From positions 310,001 through 374,000 of the forward strand of contig NZ_CP014307.1 of the NCBI RefSeq assembly GCF_001557535.2: a stretch of 64,000 nt of DNA. The letters are read 5' to 3'. The stretch is from Burkholderia sp. PAMC 26561 (GTDB lineage: Bacteria; Pseudomonadota; Gammaproteobacteria; Burkholderiales; Burkholderiaceae). The position numbers were made by a program, and so were the translations under genes. The notes beneath the pieces were generated by a model. That model made no database searches. It was not told where the DNA came from and saw nothing but the letters and a program-made list of their open reading frames with translations. Shown here in pieces: positions 37,829 through 47,929 of this stretch. Position 1 is the first letter of the stretch, and every line of letters starts with the position of its first letter.

Positions 37829-38251
37829 TCATTCGCTCGTCAGCCGGAACAGTTCGCGCCGCAGGCGCGCGGCCTGCCGCCGCCCGAACTTCGCTTCGAA
37901 TTCTTCCTGCGCCGCATGCCAGTGGCGCAGTGCATCGGCGAGCCTGGCCTGGCCAATCTGTGTGAGCGTGAGTTGCAGCCGCCGCTGGCACGGACCGCCC
38001 AGTTCCGCCGATACCAGACCGTTGCGCAACAACGGCTGCAGCACGCGAACGACTGTCGTGCGTTCCATCACCATTGCTTGCGCAAGCTCTGCCATCGTCA
38101 TGTCGGGCGCGCGTTCCAGCGCCGACACGATGCTGAATTGCGTCGGCGTCATGCCGGCCGCCGAGAGATGCCGCTCGTAAAGCTGCGAGATGTGGCGCGC
38201 GGCCTGCCGGAGGGCAAAACAGTCATCGTGTCGGGGTGGACGGGTGTGCAT
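37829..38251 (-). CDS. MarR-family repressor of the EmrAB-type operon
   Basis: A 140-residue MarR regulator. MTMAELAQAMVMERTTVVRV is the DNA-binding helix, and the wing follows. Starts are ATG 38251 or GTG 38257. It is the first gene of the operon with emrA, emrB and the channel, 43 bases from emrA, and resembles EmrR/MprA in position and role. A palindrome of 26 bases directly upstream is its probable operator. Confidence 0.9.
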   Translation of the reverse strand: MHTRPPRHDDCFALRQAARHISQLYERHLSAAGMTPTQFSIVSALERAPDMTMAELAQAMVMERTTVVRVLQPLLRNGLVSAELGGPCQRRLQLTLTQIGQARLADALRHWHAAQEEFEAKFGRRQAARLRRELFRLTSE

Positions 38252-38258
38252 GTGCACA

Positions 38259-38284
38259 GACTAAGTGTGTATATGCACCTAGTC
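38259..38284. promoter_or_regulatory. Probable MarR operator palindrome
   Basis: GACTAAGTG (38259-38267), 8-base spacer TGTATATG, and CACCTAGTC (38276-38284): arms match at 8 of 9 positions and the centre is nearly symmetric. It lies just upstream of the marR start, where an autoregulatory operator would sit. Confidence 0.7.
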
Positions 38285-38369
38285 AACCGTCATCGCGCAC
38301 ATCAGATTGATGTCGAGTCAGTCAACAATGGAATGGAATCGATGCAAAAGGAGGATGAAAGCTGACGCT

Positions 38370-39266
38370 TCAGACTTCGAAAAACTCGGATGCATGCTCG
38401 ATGAACGCCCGCACCTTGGCCGGCAACAAGGTCCGGCTGCTATAGGCGAGACGGATTTCGATGGCGCCATCGATTATCTCGAAGTCGTCCATCAGCGAAA
38501 CCAGCGTGCCGGCCGCAAGCTCGTCGCGCACCAGCGCGGAAGGCAGCACGCCCACGCCAAGTCCCTGCAACACGAGGCCGCGGTTCAGCAGCGCATTATT
38601 CGATGTCATGTCGGCCTTGGTCTGCACCGTCAATTCTTCGCCGTCGCCCAAGCGGAACGTCAGCATATGCTTGCGGATGGACGGATGCATGGCGACGAAC
38701 TCATGTTCCGCCAGGTCCGCGGGGTGAATGGGCCGCGGCTTGTCCGCCAGGTATTCGGGCGTGGCCACGATCACAAGCGGGATGCGTTCAAGCAGGCGCG
38801 TGACGGTGGTGTCGCTGGTCAGCATGAAAGGCAGCACGATGCCGAGATCGTAACCGTCGGCGACCAGATCGACGGGACGCTCCGTCAAGGTGACATCCAC
38901 GCCGACCAGCGGATAGCGGCGTCGAAAGGTGGCGAGCAGCGGCACGAGGCGGCTCAATGTCGCCGTGGTATGGGAAACCACACGCAGGTTGCCGCTTGGA
39001 TCGCTGGCACGGTTCGACGCCTGCGTTTCCAGCGCATCGAGTTCATCGAGCACGCGCGAGCAACCCTGGAAAAACTTCTCGGCGGTTTCCGTCAGCGAAA
39101 TATGTCGGGTCGTGCGATGAAAAAGCCGGTTACCGAGCCGCTGCTCGAGCGTGGAGATGGCACGCGATACAACCGGCGGCGAGACGCCAAGCAGATCGGC
39201 GGCGCGCGTGAAGCTTTTCGCCTCCACGACCGCCCGGAACACTTTCAGGCTTGTCAGATAGTCCAT
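38370..39266 (-). CDS. LysR-family regulator (CrgA/AaeR-like)
   Basis: A 298-residue LysR protein. MDYLTSLKVFRAVVEAKSF, then SPPVVSRAISTLEQRLGNRL is the helix-turn-helix. ATG 39266 is chosen; the frame extends to 39365 with poor sequence. The opening and RLFHRTTRHISLTE resemble the CrgA-like subgroup. The targets are not evident; the nearby efflux operon is on the same strand downstream. Confidence 0.9.
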   Translation of the reverse strand: MDYLTSLKVFRAVVEAKSFTRAADLLGVSPPVVSRAISTLEQRLGNRLFHRTTRHISLTETAEKFFQGCSRVLDELDALETQASNRASDPSGNLRVVSHTTATLSRLVPLLATFRRRYPLVGVDVTLTERPVDLVADGYDLGIVLPFMLTSDTTVTRLLERIPLVIVATPEYLADKPRPIHPADLAEHEFVAMHPSIRKHMLTFRLGDGEELTVQTKADMTSNNALLNRGLVLQGLGVGVLPSALVRDELAAGTLVSLMDDFEIIDGAIEIRLAYSSRTLLPAKVRAFIEHASEFFEV

Positions 39267-39383
39267 CGCTCGATCCTTGAGAAAGCCGCGCGTTTCAATG
39301 TTGATGTCGGGCGCGGACGTCGTCGGGATTGTGCGGCAAATCCAGGATCTGGACTGGAATGGCAAGACCGGCTTGCCCGTGAC

Positions 39384-39782
39384 TTAGAAAAGGTGGGGTG
39401 GCGTGCGGTCGGTCAGGCTGCGTGGAAGGGTTTCATCGAGCGTCAGTTCAAAGTGCGGCAGGTCGGCCAGCTTGCCGTGGAATTCAGTGACATCCTCGCT
39501 GGTGAAAAGACCATCGAGGTAGTCAAACGTGATCTGCGACGCAATGTTCTGCAGCGCTTTTTTCTCGCTCGCTTCCGGCTCCGATTCCAGTTCGTCGACG
39601 TCCAGCGACACGACAAACCCCTTCTTTTCACGATGCTCGATCGCGCCGATATCGATCAGTTTGCCATCGCCGTTTTGCGCCAGAACGCGATGGTCGGTTG
39701 CGAACAACTTGAAGGTGTAAGCGAGACTTGCCGCCAGACTCGCCGGAGCGGAGTCGTCGGCCTGCCTGGGTTTGGATGCCAT
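39384..39782 (-). CDS. Hypothetical acidic small protein
   Basis: A 132-residue protein I do not recognise. Hydrophilic and acidic (VSLDVDELESEPEASEKKAL), with no signal peptide or membrane segment. The start is fixed by GAGGAC 7 bases ahead in a 25-base spacer that nearly repeats the spacer before the next gene upstream. It is the last of three minus-strand genes (DUF3072, small disordered protein, this gene). Confidence 0.7.
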   Translation of the reverse strand: MASKPRQADDSAPASLAASLAYTFKLFATDHRVLAQNGDGKLIDIGAIEHREKKGFVVSLDVDELESEPEASEKKALQNIASQITFDYLDGLFTSEDVTEFHGKLADLPHFELTLDETLPRSLTDRTPPHLF

Positions 39783-39807
39783 GGTTCGGTCCTCGGTTTC
39801 AATGATT

Positions 39808-39984
39808 TCAGCCGGCCTCTCCAACGTCTTTCGGGTCGGACAGGTCGGTGCCGCTTCCGGGTTTGGGCGGTGCGGGCTCGCCCTTGGGCGAGTCCTTCTC
39901 CGCGTCGCTCAGTTGCCGGTCTGCTGCGGTGGCATCGTCGTCACGTTGTTTGGGCGGTGTGTCGCGTGATGATTCTGTCGCCAT
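39808..39984 (-). CDS. Small disordered hydrophilic protein
   Basis: A 58-residue protein rich in Asp, Lys, Pro and Gly, ending KPGSGTDLSDPKDVGEAG. It has no hydrophobic segment, so it is probably disordered. GAGGA lies 7 bases before ATG 39984. It sits 25 bases from each neighbour, with almost identical spacers. Small proteins of this kind occur in stress operons of Burkholderia; the role is unknown. Confidence 0.65.
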   Translation of the reverse strand: MATESSRDTPPKQRDDDATAADRQLSDAEKDSPKGEPAPPKPGSGTDLSDPKDVGEAG

Positions 39985-40009
39985 GGTTCAGTCCTCGGTT
40001 GAAATGGAT

Positions 40010-40246
40010 TCAGGTGCCCCGGCCGGTCTTCGCCTGAAGCTCTTCAATTCTTCGCGACGCCTCCGCTTTATTCAGCGATGCATCAAATGGTTCTTTCGCT
40101 TCTTCCGACAACGTCTTTAAATACGATGCCTGCGCGCCGGTCATTGCTTCGTCGCCCGTGACCCAGTCGGCAGGATCTTTTTCGGCATTTGATGTCGGAT
40201 GGCTCTTGGGGTTTTCGTCGGCTGGCTGATTCGGTTGATTGCTCAT
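40010..40246 (-). CDS. DUF3072 family small protein
   Basis: A 78-residue protein. AQASYLKTLSEEAKEPFD and NKAEASRRIEELQ match DUF3072, a family of small bacterial proteins of unknown function. ATG 40246 has AGGACGCGATC ahead; an upstream start at 40294 has no site. It is the first gene of a run of three small hydrophilic proteins. Confidence 0.85.
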   Translation of the reverse strand: MSNQPNQPADENPKSHPTSNAEKDPADWVTGDEAMTGAQASYLKTLSEEAKEPFDASLNKAEASRRIEELQAKTGRGT

Positions 40247-40378
40247 GATCGCGTCCTGGTTGAGGTCACAAGTCCACAGCAAGCCGTGTTCCAAGCACTC
40301 AGGACGTTTTTGCCGGGAGCGTTACTTGCTCGACTCAATTCATCGATAAAACCGGGCGGCGACTCCAGCCGAATAACA

Positions 40379-40675
40379 ATGACATTCTCCCCACGCGTTC
40401 TTTTGATGATCGGCAGTTTGATCGCGGCATCGGCTGTCCCACTTTACGCCGATGGCCAGCAGCAAAAGCCCAACAAGCTCGAGTCCGACAGCACGCCAGC
40501 CTACGACGAGCACAACACCACGTCGCCCGCGAGCGCTACGAGTTCCTCCGTGGCGCGGGACAACGCCCTCAAGCCCGCGCCGGGCAAGGTGTCGGCGGGA
40601 AAGGAGCCGCCCAGCGGCCGCAAGAACGGAATGGGGCTCGATGCTGGCGCAAGCAGCATGAGCAAGAAGCCCTGA
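40379..40675 (+). CDS. Hypothetical exported small protein
   Basis: A 98-residue protein with a signal peptide (VLLMIGSLIAASAVPLYADG) and a hydrophilic Ser/Lys/Pro-rich mature part ending SSMSKKP. ATG 40379 starts the signal directly. It converges with the 150-residue gene, 6 bases away. I recognise no family. Confidence 0.65.
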   Translation: MTFSPRVLLMIGSLIAASAVPLYADGQQQKPNKLESDSTPAYDEHNTTSPASATSSSVARDNALKPAPGKVSAGKEPPSGRKNGMGLDAGASSMSKKP

Positions 40676-40681
40676 ATGCTT

Positions 40682-41134
40682 TCAGGTTTTTTCGGGCCAG
40701 GGCCAGCGGGTGAGGCCCGAGGCCTCTGAGGCTTCCGGTTCAGGTTCGCCTTCGGCGGGAGGTGCTTTCAGGCCTTCCGCAAACCACGCGACGTCTTTTC
40801 TGCGCTCGGCCACGTACCTGGACCACCCTTGCGGATTGCCGGCAAAAAGATCGTGCTGCACTGTCGATGCTAATAACGGCCGGTTCAGGTTTTCGTCGAG
40901 CAACGACTTGGGCCAGAGAAAGAACGCGTTGGCCGCGCGATCCGATACGGTTCGCGGCGACATTGCGGAATCGATGAAACCCAGCCATGTAAAACTCACC
41001 AGCGAATCTTCCGCGACCAGCGCCTCGCCGAGCGTCGCGTGCGGTGCGCCGCTGCGTGACAGGCACGAGAGCGCTTCGAGCACATCGCCCAGATGCAGGA
41101 GCAGCGCACGTCGTTCGTAAGCATCATCTTTCAT
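40682..41134 (-). CDS. Hypothetical protein
   Basis: A 150-residue soluble protein of unknown function. The middle (FTWLGFIDSAMSPRTVSDRA, then FFLWPKSLLDENLNRPLL) resembles hypothetical Burkholderia proteins. The C-terminus is acidic and Pro-rich. ATG 41134 is chosen over TTG 41137. Confidence 0.65.
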   Translation of the reverse strand: MKDDAYERRALLLHLGDVLEALSCLSRSGAPHATLGEALVAEDSLVSFTWLGFIDSAMSPRTVSDRAANAFFLWPKSLLDENLNRPLLASTVQHDLFAGNPQGWSRYVAERRKDVAWFAEGLKAPPAEGEPEPEASEASGLTRWPWPEKT

Positions 41135-41223
41135 CAACGTCTCCGGAATGTTCGTGTGATTGCGCGAGTGGATGCGAGCACAAACCGGAGCACGAACCGG
41201 TCCAGCGTTCGTCCATGCAAGGA

Positions 41224-42189
41224 TCAGCTTTCGCGCTTCTGAAAACTCACCCGATAATCATTCGGCGACACGCCTAGCCGCTGCCGGAACACGATCCGCA
41301 TCCGGTCCGCTGTCCCAAAGCCGCACTCATACGCGATGGTCTTCAGCGGCGTGACCGTGCTTTCGAGCGCGTTGCGCGCGGCATCGATACGCGCGCGTTC
41401 CACGAAATCATGCGGCGTCAGTTCGGTCGCCTCCACGAAAGCCCGGGCGAAATTGCGTTCGCTCATGCCAGCGATCTGCGCGAGCTTCTCGACCGTGAGC
41501 CGCTCGCCGATATGCTCCATCACGTAAGCCTGGACCCGGGCGGCGGGTGAGGTCTCGTCGGCGGGTGCACTCAGGTAAGGACTGAATTGCGACTGGCCGC
41601 CACGTCGCTGAGCAAACACCACAAGCCGTTTCGCCACCGCCAGCGCGACCGTCGAGCCATGATCCTCTGCGACGAGTGCAAGCGCGACATCGATACCCGC
41701 CGTCACCCCCGCCGACGTGACGAGGTTTCCGTCGCGAATATGAATGCGGTCGAGCTCCACGTTGGCCTTGGGAAACATCCGTGCGAGTTGCGGCGCGTTC
41801 TGCCAGTGCGTCGTCACATGACGGCCATCGATCAAACCCGCATGACCCAGCGCGAAGGCGCCCGTGCAGATCGACCCGTAGCGATCGCAGCGGGACGCGA
41901 CATCGCGCAACCAGGCTGTCAGGCGCGGGTCGGGTTGATCGACTGGAAGCGCCGGGCCGCCCGCGACCAGCGCGATATCGAAGCCGCCCTGCGCTTCATC
42001 GCATGTGAGATCCGCAAGCATGCGCGTGCCGTTCGACGCGCGCACCGGCGTGTTGTCGACACCCACCAGCGTGATCGCGTATCCGTCGTCCAGCGCGACA
42101 AACCCGTTCGCTTCGGCGAAAACATCGAGTGGACCGGCTACATCGAGCGCCTGCACTTGCGGAAAGATCGCGATGGCGACGCTGCGCAT
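41224..42189 (-). CDS. GlxA-family regulator (DJ-1/PfpI plus AraC helix-turn-helix)
   Basis: A 321-residue two-domain protein. The N-terminal DJ-1/PfpI domain (about 1-190) has the nucleophile elbow GSICTGAFALG; the C-terminal AraC domain has AGMSERNFARAFVEATELT and ends GVSPNDYRVSF. ATG 42189 starts the domain; the frame to 42306 is leader. It is divergent from the HD-domain gene, which it may control. Confidence 0.92.
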   Translation of the reverse strand: MRSVAIAIFPQVQALDVAGPLDVFAEANGFVALDDGYAITLVGVDNTPVRASNGTRMLADLTCDEAQGGFDIALVAGGPALPVDQPDPRLTAWLRDVASRCDRYGSICTGAFALGHAGLIDGRHVTTHWQNAPQLARMFPKANVELDRIHIRDGNLVTSAGVTAGIDVALALVAEDHGSTVALAVAKRLVVFAQRRGGQSQFSPYLSAPADETSPAARVQAYVMEHIGERLTVEKLAQIAGMSERNFARAFVEATELTPHDFVERARIDAARNALESTVTPLKTIAYECGFGTADRMRIVFRQRLGVSPNDYRVSFQKRES

Positions 42190-42399
42190 GAAGTCGTGCT
42201 CCTCAAGAATTTGCGGGGGTTTTTCGGTGCTTGGCAGCAGACGCCGTGCGGTTGGCAGGCTTCGACGGATGACATCGATTGCCGCAGCAACCCGCCGGGG
42301 CGACACTGATCTGGTCGTCCAACCTCTTCAGCTTGCCCGGCGAACCCACGCAGTTTAACAAGACGTCCGCGGCAAACCTCACACCAAGGAGCACCGAAC

Positions 42400-43086
42400 A
42401 TGACTACCACGATCGCCGGCATCCGCATCCCCGACAGCGCCATGGCGCGCGCCGCCACAGAACTCGTCCGCGATACCGAGCCGGACCTTCTCTACAACCA
42501 CTCGCGCCGCGTGTTCCTGTTCGGCGCGCTGACGGGTGAGCGCCGCAAGCTCGGCTACGACGCCGAGCTGCTTTATATCGGCGCGATGTTCCACGACATG
42601 GGCCTGATCGATGCCTACAGCAGCAAGCACGACCGCTTCGAAGTCGATGGCGCCAACGCGGCGCGCGATTTCCTGAAGGGCTATGGCATTGGCGAACACG
42701 ACATTGAACAGGTCTGGGATTCCATCGCGCTGCACACCACGCCCGGCATTGCGCAGCACAAGAAACCGGTTGTCGCGCTGGTCACGGCCGGCGTGGAAAT
42801 GGACGTGCTGGGTCTTGCATACGACGAATTCAGCGACACACAACGCAAGCAGGTCATTGCCGTGCATCCGCGTGAAGTGAATTTCAAGGAAGGAATCATC
42901 GATGCATTCGCGCACGGCACGATCCAGAAGCCGGAAACGACCTTCGGCAATGTGAAAGCCGATGTCCTCGCGCTGAAAGACCCGACTTACAAACGCCTGA
43001 ATTTCTGCAGCCTGATTTTGGGCTCCGCGTGGAACGACAGCCCGGGTGCATGTGCGCATTGCAACGATGCATCGCACAATCACTGA
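42400..43086 (+). CDS. HD-domain phosphohydrolase-like protein (cyanamide-hydratase-like)
   Basis: A 228-residue HD-superfamily protein. The HD motif is in LYIGAMFHDMGLID, with YNHSRRVF supplying the first His and LHTTPGIA the later one. The size and motifs fit the cyanamide-hydratase-like group, whose bacterial members have unknown substrates. It has AAGGAGC 12 bases ahead and is divergent from the GlxA-type regulator. Confidence 0.87.
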   Translation: MTTTIAGIRIPDSAMARAATELVRDTEPDLLYNHSRRVFLFGALTGERRKLGYDAELLYIGAMFHDMGLIDAYSSKHDRFEVDGANAARDFLKGYGIGEHDIEQVWDSIALHTTPGIAQHKKPVVALVTAGVEMDVLGLAYDEFSDTQRKQVIAVHPREVNFKEGIIDAFAHGTIQKPETTFGNVKADVLALKDPTYKRLNFCSLILGSAWNDSPGACAHCNDASHNH

Positions 43087-43105
43087 GCTGCGCGCTCGCC
43101 CCGAC

Positions 43106-43135
43106 AGCCGTTCCTCTACTGGAACGGCTTGTTTA
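43106..43135 (+). terminator. Terminator of the HD-domain gene
   Basis: AGCCGTTCC (43106-43114) pairs with GGAACGGCT (43121-43129), loop TCTACT, followed by TGTTTAT, 20 bases after the HD gene stop. Confidence 0.75.
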
Positions 43136-43244
43136 TCGCTAAAACAGATAAGCGTATGGGATTTGGTTTGTTGACCTTGTACGCGCGGAAACATAGATTC
43201 GATAATCTGCCAAAGCAATTTCCCAATCGAATAACGAGTCCCGC

Positions 43245-44117
43245 GTGACGACCCAAACTCTCAACCAGACCATTGCAATCACGCCGTTCCAAGGCCCGGT
43301 AGGCGCCGAAGTAACCGGTCTCGACCTGAGCCAGCCTCTCGCCGACGACGATTTCAAGCGCATTCACCGTGCGCACCTCGATCATCACGTGGTCGTGTTC
43401 CGCGACCAGCGCATCACGCCCGAACAGCACATTGCCTTCAGCCGCCGCTTTGGTCCGCTGCAAATCCACGTGCTTCACCAGTTCCAGTTGAGTGGCCACC
43501 CGGAGATCCTGATCGTTTCGAACGTGATGGAAAACGGCAAGCCGATCGGTCTTGGCGATGCCGGGCACTTCTGGCATTCGGACCTTTCGTATAAGGAAAC
43601 GCCCAGCTTGGGTTCACTCTTGCACGCGCAGGAATTGCCGTCGGAAGGCGGCGATACGCTCTTCGCGAACATGCATCTGGCTTGGGATACGTTGCCGCAA
43701 GCGTTGCGCGATGCAGTAAAGGGCCGCTTCGCCGAACACACCTATCTTGCAAAATACGCCGAACTGCAAAAACGCAGCCCGTGGAGGCCGAATTTGTCGG
43801 CTGAACAGATCGCTCAGGTCAAACCCGTGGTACAGCCGATCGTGCGCACGCATCCGGAAACCGGGCGCAAGGCTCTGTTCGTGAGCGAGCACTTCACCAC
43901 GCGCGTGATCGACATGCCCGACGACGAGAGCCGCGATCTGCTGCAAGCGCTCTTCGACCACAGCGTGCGCGAAGAACATCTGTACCGGCATCAATGGCGT
44001 GAACATGATCTCGTGTTCTGGGACAACCGCTCGCTGATGCACCTCGCGGCCGGCACGCCCGATCATCTGCGCCGCAAGATGTACCGGACCACGATTGAAG
44101 GCGATACGCCGTTCTGA
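43245..44117 (+). CDS. TauD/TfdA-family Fe(II)/2-oxoglutarate dioxygenase
   Basis: A 290-residue dioxygenase with a GTG start. The iron ligands are in GHFWHSDLSYK (HxD) and HLAAGTPD; LRRKMYRTTIEGD is the C-terminal arginine region. Members release sulfite from taurine or alkanesulfonates or cleave aryloxyacetates. Directly after the stop lies a degraded fragment of a TauC/SsuC-type permease, so a sulfonate-use cluster seems to have been lost. Confidence 0.9.
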   Translation: MTTQTLNQTIAITPFQGPVGAEVTGLDLSQPLADDDFKRIHRAHLDHHVVVFRDQRITPEQHIAFSRRFGPLQIHVLHQFQLSGHPEILIVSNVMENGKPIGLGDAGHFWHSDLSYKETPSLGSLLHAQELPSEGGDTLFANMHLAWDTLPQALRDAVKGRFAEHTYLAKYAELQKRSPWRPNLSAEQIAQVKPVVQPIVRTHPETGRKALFVSEHFTTRVIDMPDDESRDLLQALFDHSVREEHLYRHQWREHDLVFWDNRSLMHLAAGTPDHLRRKMYRTTIEGDTPF

Positions 44118-44118
44118 T

Positions 44119-44249
44119 CACATCTTCCAGAACCGCAATTGGCTCCGCACGGATCGCGTGTTCGCGGGACTCGCCGCGCTGATCGGGATCGGCCTGGTCG
44201 TCGAACTCTCGTCTTCGATACCTTCGAGCGCCTGACGGTTCGCCGCTGA
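44119..44249 (+). pseudogene. C-terminal relic of a TauC/SsuC-type ABC permease
   Basis: From 44119 one frame reads HIFQNRNWLRTDRVFAGLAA, then LIGIGLVVEL; from 44208 another reads LVFDTFERLTVRR and stops at 44247-44249. Joined, they give the normal end of taurine/sulfonate ABC permeases. The shift is a duplicated TC (CTCTCGTC for CTCGTC). The rest of the gene is absent, so this is a remnant next to the dioxygenase of the same pathway. Confidence 0.7.
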
Positions 44250-44284
44250 GGCGTGCAACGATAGGGCCTTTTACCGCAGATATG

Positions 44285-44318
44285 AAAACCCGCGAGATTG
44301 CGTCTCGCGGGTTTTTTT
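44285..44318. terminator. Bidirectional terminator before the porin gene
   Basis: AAAACCCGCGAGA pairs perfectly with TCTCGCGGGTTTT, loop TTGCG, followed by a run of T. It lies between the convergent dioxygenase region and the OprD gene. Confidence 0.9.
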
Positions 44319-44331
44319 ACGCCTGCTGATT

Positions 44332-45738
44332 TCAGAACACGTTGACCGGCACATTCACCATCAGGCGATACACATCGCTCGAAGAATCCGAATAATATTT
44401 GCCGCCGTGGTGATGCATGTAATAGAACTTGGCGCTCGCGCCCTTCAGTTTGCCCGAACCGATGGTATAAGACGGAATGACGCCAAACTCGTAATGCGTC
44501 CCGTGAACCGGTTCGCCGTTTTTCCAGTACAGATCGTGAAGCGAACTGGCGGGATCGGCATAACGGTCGGCCAAGGTCGATGCATCCGCGCCCCAGCCGT
44601 ACGCACCCCACGTCGTCACCTTCGCGCCAGGCAAACCATAACCGGCAAGATTCAACGTGTAACCGAGTTGGAGTGACTTTTCATGCGGCGCGTTGTAGTC
44701 CACATCGAGCGAGTTCGCCAGATAATCCCCCGCCGACTGACCGACATAATCGAAGAACTGGTTGCTCGCGATTTGCTGGAAACCCACGGAAATGGTATGC
44801 GCGTTGTGCGTACCCGATAACAACAAGCTATACGCATGGTTATTGATGGGACCATTCCTGCTTTGTCCGACGTCATGCGTGTAGTAATAAGTCAGATTGC
44901 CGGTCCAGCGAATCTGTGCCGGATCGCCAATACTGTGACCCAGCGTCAGGTAATACTGGTCCCAGACGTTCTCGGCACGGCTGGCATATAACGACGCTGA
45001 CGTGTCGTCATTGGGCGCGTAATCGCCGCCGGCAAACGTAAAGCGGCTGAACCGGGTGCCGCCGTATTCCGTCTTCAGCGTGGTCACGCTGGTCTGGCCG
45101 CGCGCCATGACGCCATCCACGCTTCCCGCCTTGAGCGTCACGTTCCTGATCTCTTCGCTGGCAAGAGAGAAGCCGCGATAGCTTGGCGGCAGCGCGCGGT
45201 TATCGTGGGGAACGAGAAAGGGGTTATCGAATAGTTGCAGGCCGTATTTGAGCACCGTATTCGATACCCGCGCCTTTACGTCCCACACGCCTGGATACGT
45301 CCACGCCAACTGGTTCTGGCCGGTCTGGCCATCGTGATTCAAATGCACGCGGTTTCCCGCGCCTTGTCCGCCATTCAGTTTTAAATCGCTGAACAACGAC
45401 GCATCCAGACCCACGCCGAATAATCCGCGCGTATACCCCGATTCAAATACTGCCTGATTACCCAATACCCACGCGTCCTTGTTCTTCGCCCCATCCGATT
45501 CCAGGCGCTCGGTATAACTGCGGAAAAGCAACTTCAAATGTGAATCTTCGATAAACCCCTGCGATTTCGATTGATTGCTGATAGGCGCGTCGGCTTCTGT
45601 ATTAGGCGGGGAACTCGGTGGTGCTTCAGTGTGACGCGTTGAAACATCGTCATCATCCGCAAAAGCGGAAATGGACGGACCCATCAATGCAGTGGCAACA
45701 GTTAAAGTGAGTGCAAGCGAATGTTTCTGTATTGTCAT
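44332..45738 (-). CDS. OprD-family outer-membrane porin
   Basis: A 468-residue porin with a signal peptide (LALTLTVATALMGPSISAFA). It has repeated beta-strand patterns, KSQGFIEDSHLKLLFRSYTE as the OprD opening, and a C-terminal VNVPVNVF with the final Phe needed for assembly. ATG 45738 has AGAGA ahead. Family members pass basic amino acids, peptides or carboxylates. It stands beside the opp operon, consistent with peptide uptake, but it has its own terminator. Confidence 0.92.
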   Translation of the reverse strand: MTIQKHSLALTLTVATALMGPSISAFADDDDVSTRHTEAPPSSPPNTEADAPISNQSKSQGFIEDSHLKLLFRSYTERLESDGAKNKDAWVLGNQAVFESGYTRGLFGVGLDASLFSDLKLNGGQGAGNRVHLNHDGQTGQNQLAWTYPGVWDVKARVSNTVLKYGLQLFDNPFLVPHDNRALPPSYRGFSLASEEIRNVTLKAGSVDGVMARGQTSVTTLKTEYGGTRFSRFTFAGGDYAPNDDTSASLYASRAENVWDQYYLTLGHSIGDPAQIRWTGNLTYYYTHDVGQSRNGPINNHAYSLLLSGTHNAHTISVGFQQIASNQFFDYVGQSAGDYLANSLDVDYNAPHEKSLQLGYTLNLAGYGLPGAKVTTWGAYGWGADASTLADRYADPASSLHDLYWKNGEPVHGTHYEFGVIPSYTIGSGKLKGASAKFYYMHHHGGKYYSDSSSDVYRLMVNVPVNVF

Positions 45739-45800
45739 TATTGTTGTCTCTGACTTGTTATAGATTGTGATCAAAGGCCGACAACCATCTCAATAAAACC

Positions 45801-45822
45801 GGCGCGAGTTTATAAACGCGCC
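45801..45822 (-). terminator. Probable terminator of the opp operon
   Basis: GGCGCG (45801-45806) and CGCGCC (45817-45822) with a 10-base AT loop. On the minus strand GGTTTTATT follows. It is 128 bases past the last opp gene and upstream of the porin gene. Confidence 0.5.
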
Positions 45823-45949
45823 TGTTCAAGGAGCGAAGCATCGGAGGGTTACCGCGGGAACTACGGGGTTAGCAAAGCACCGCCGCATTCCGCCGTTGAA
45901 AAACGGCGAAACGCGCGATGTCTAGGCAATGGACGAAATCAGTCGTGGA

Positions 45950-46925
45950 TCAGGCGAGCAGGCAGGCGGCGGCAACTCCATGTTCAAGGGTTCGCAATGC
46001 GGGCACTTCCTGCGAACAGCGCGGCTCCGCAATCGGACATCGAGTATGAAACACACAGCCGGTCGGCGGGTTGATCGGGCTCGGGATATCGCTCGAAAGA
46101 ATCTGCACGACCTTCGTCCGCTCGATGGCCGGATTCGGCACCGGCACGGCGGACAGCAACGCGCGTGTGTAGGGATGGCGAGGCCGGGCATAGAGAGAAT
46201 GTTTATCGGAGAGTTCCATGACGTGACCGAGATACATCACCATCACGCGATCCGAGATGTGTTTGACCACGGCCAGATCGTGCGCAATGAAAATCAGCGC
46301 GAGCCCCATTTCCTGCTGCAGTGACTTGAGCAAGTTGACGATCTGCGCCTGGATGGACACGTCGAGCGCGGAAACAGGCTCGTCGCAGACAATCAGCTTC
46401 GGCTCCACGATCAGCGCACGCGCAATGCCGATCCGCTGGCACTGTCCCCCGGAGAACTCATGCGCGTAGCGGTTGATCATCTGTTCGCGCAGGCCGACCT
46501 TCGCCATCATCGCGCGCACGCGCTGGTTCATCTCGTCCTTCGACATGCCCGGCCGGTGTTCCCGCAACGGTTCCGCAATGATCTGTCCGACCGTCATGCG
46601 CGGATCGAGCGATGCCAGCGGGTCCTGGAAGATCATCTGGATGTCGGCCCGCACGCCGTGCCATTGTTTGACCGTCGCGCCGCTCAGGTCCTGCCCCATC
46701 CAAACAATCTTGCCGTGCGTCGCGGGAATCAGGTTGAGGATTGCGCGCGATAACGTCGATTTACCGCAGCCCGACTCACCGACCACGCCGAGCGTTTCGC
46801 CCGCCTTCAGGTCGAAGCTCACGCCATCGACGGCCTTCAAGGTGCGCCTCGGCGCCCACGGCAGCTTGCTCTTTGCCTTGACGCTGAAGTGGACCTGCAC
46901 GTCGCGTACGGACAGAATAGTTTGC

Positions 46926-46933
<8 letters not shown>
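45950..46933 (-). CDS. oppF: Oligopeptide ABC transporter ATPase (OppF/DppF type)
   Basis: A 327-residue ABC ATPase. Walker A is GESGCGKSTLSRAIL, the signature is EFSGGQCQRIGIARAL, and Walker B is LIVCDEPVSALDVSIQ. The C-terminal Cys-rich oligopeptide/dipeptide domain has GCVFHTRCPIAEPRC. Its start overlaps the oppD stop by 8 bases. It energises import together with OppD. Confidence 0.95.
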
Positions 46934-47924
<991 letters not shown>

Positions 47925-47929
47925 GATGC

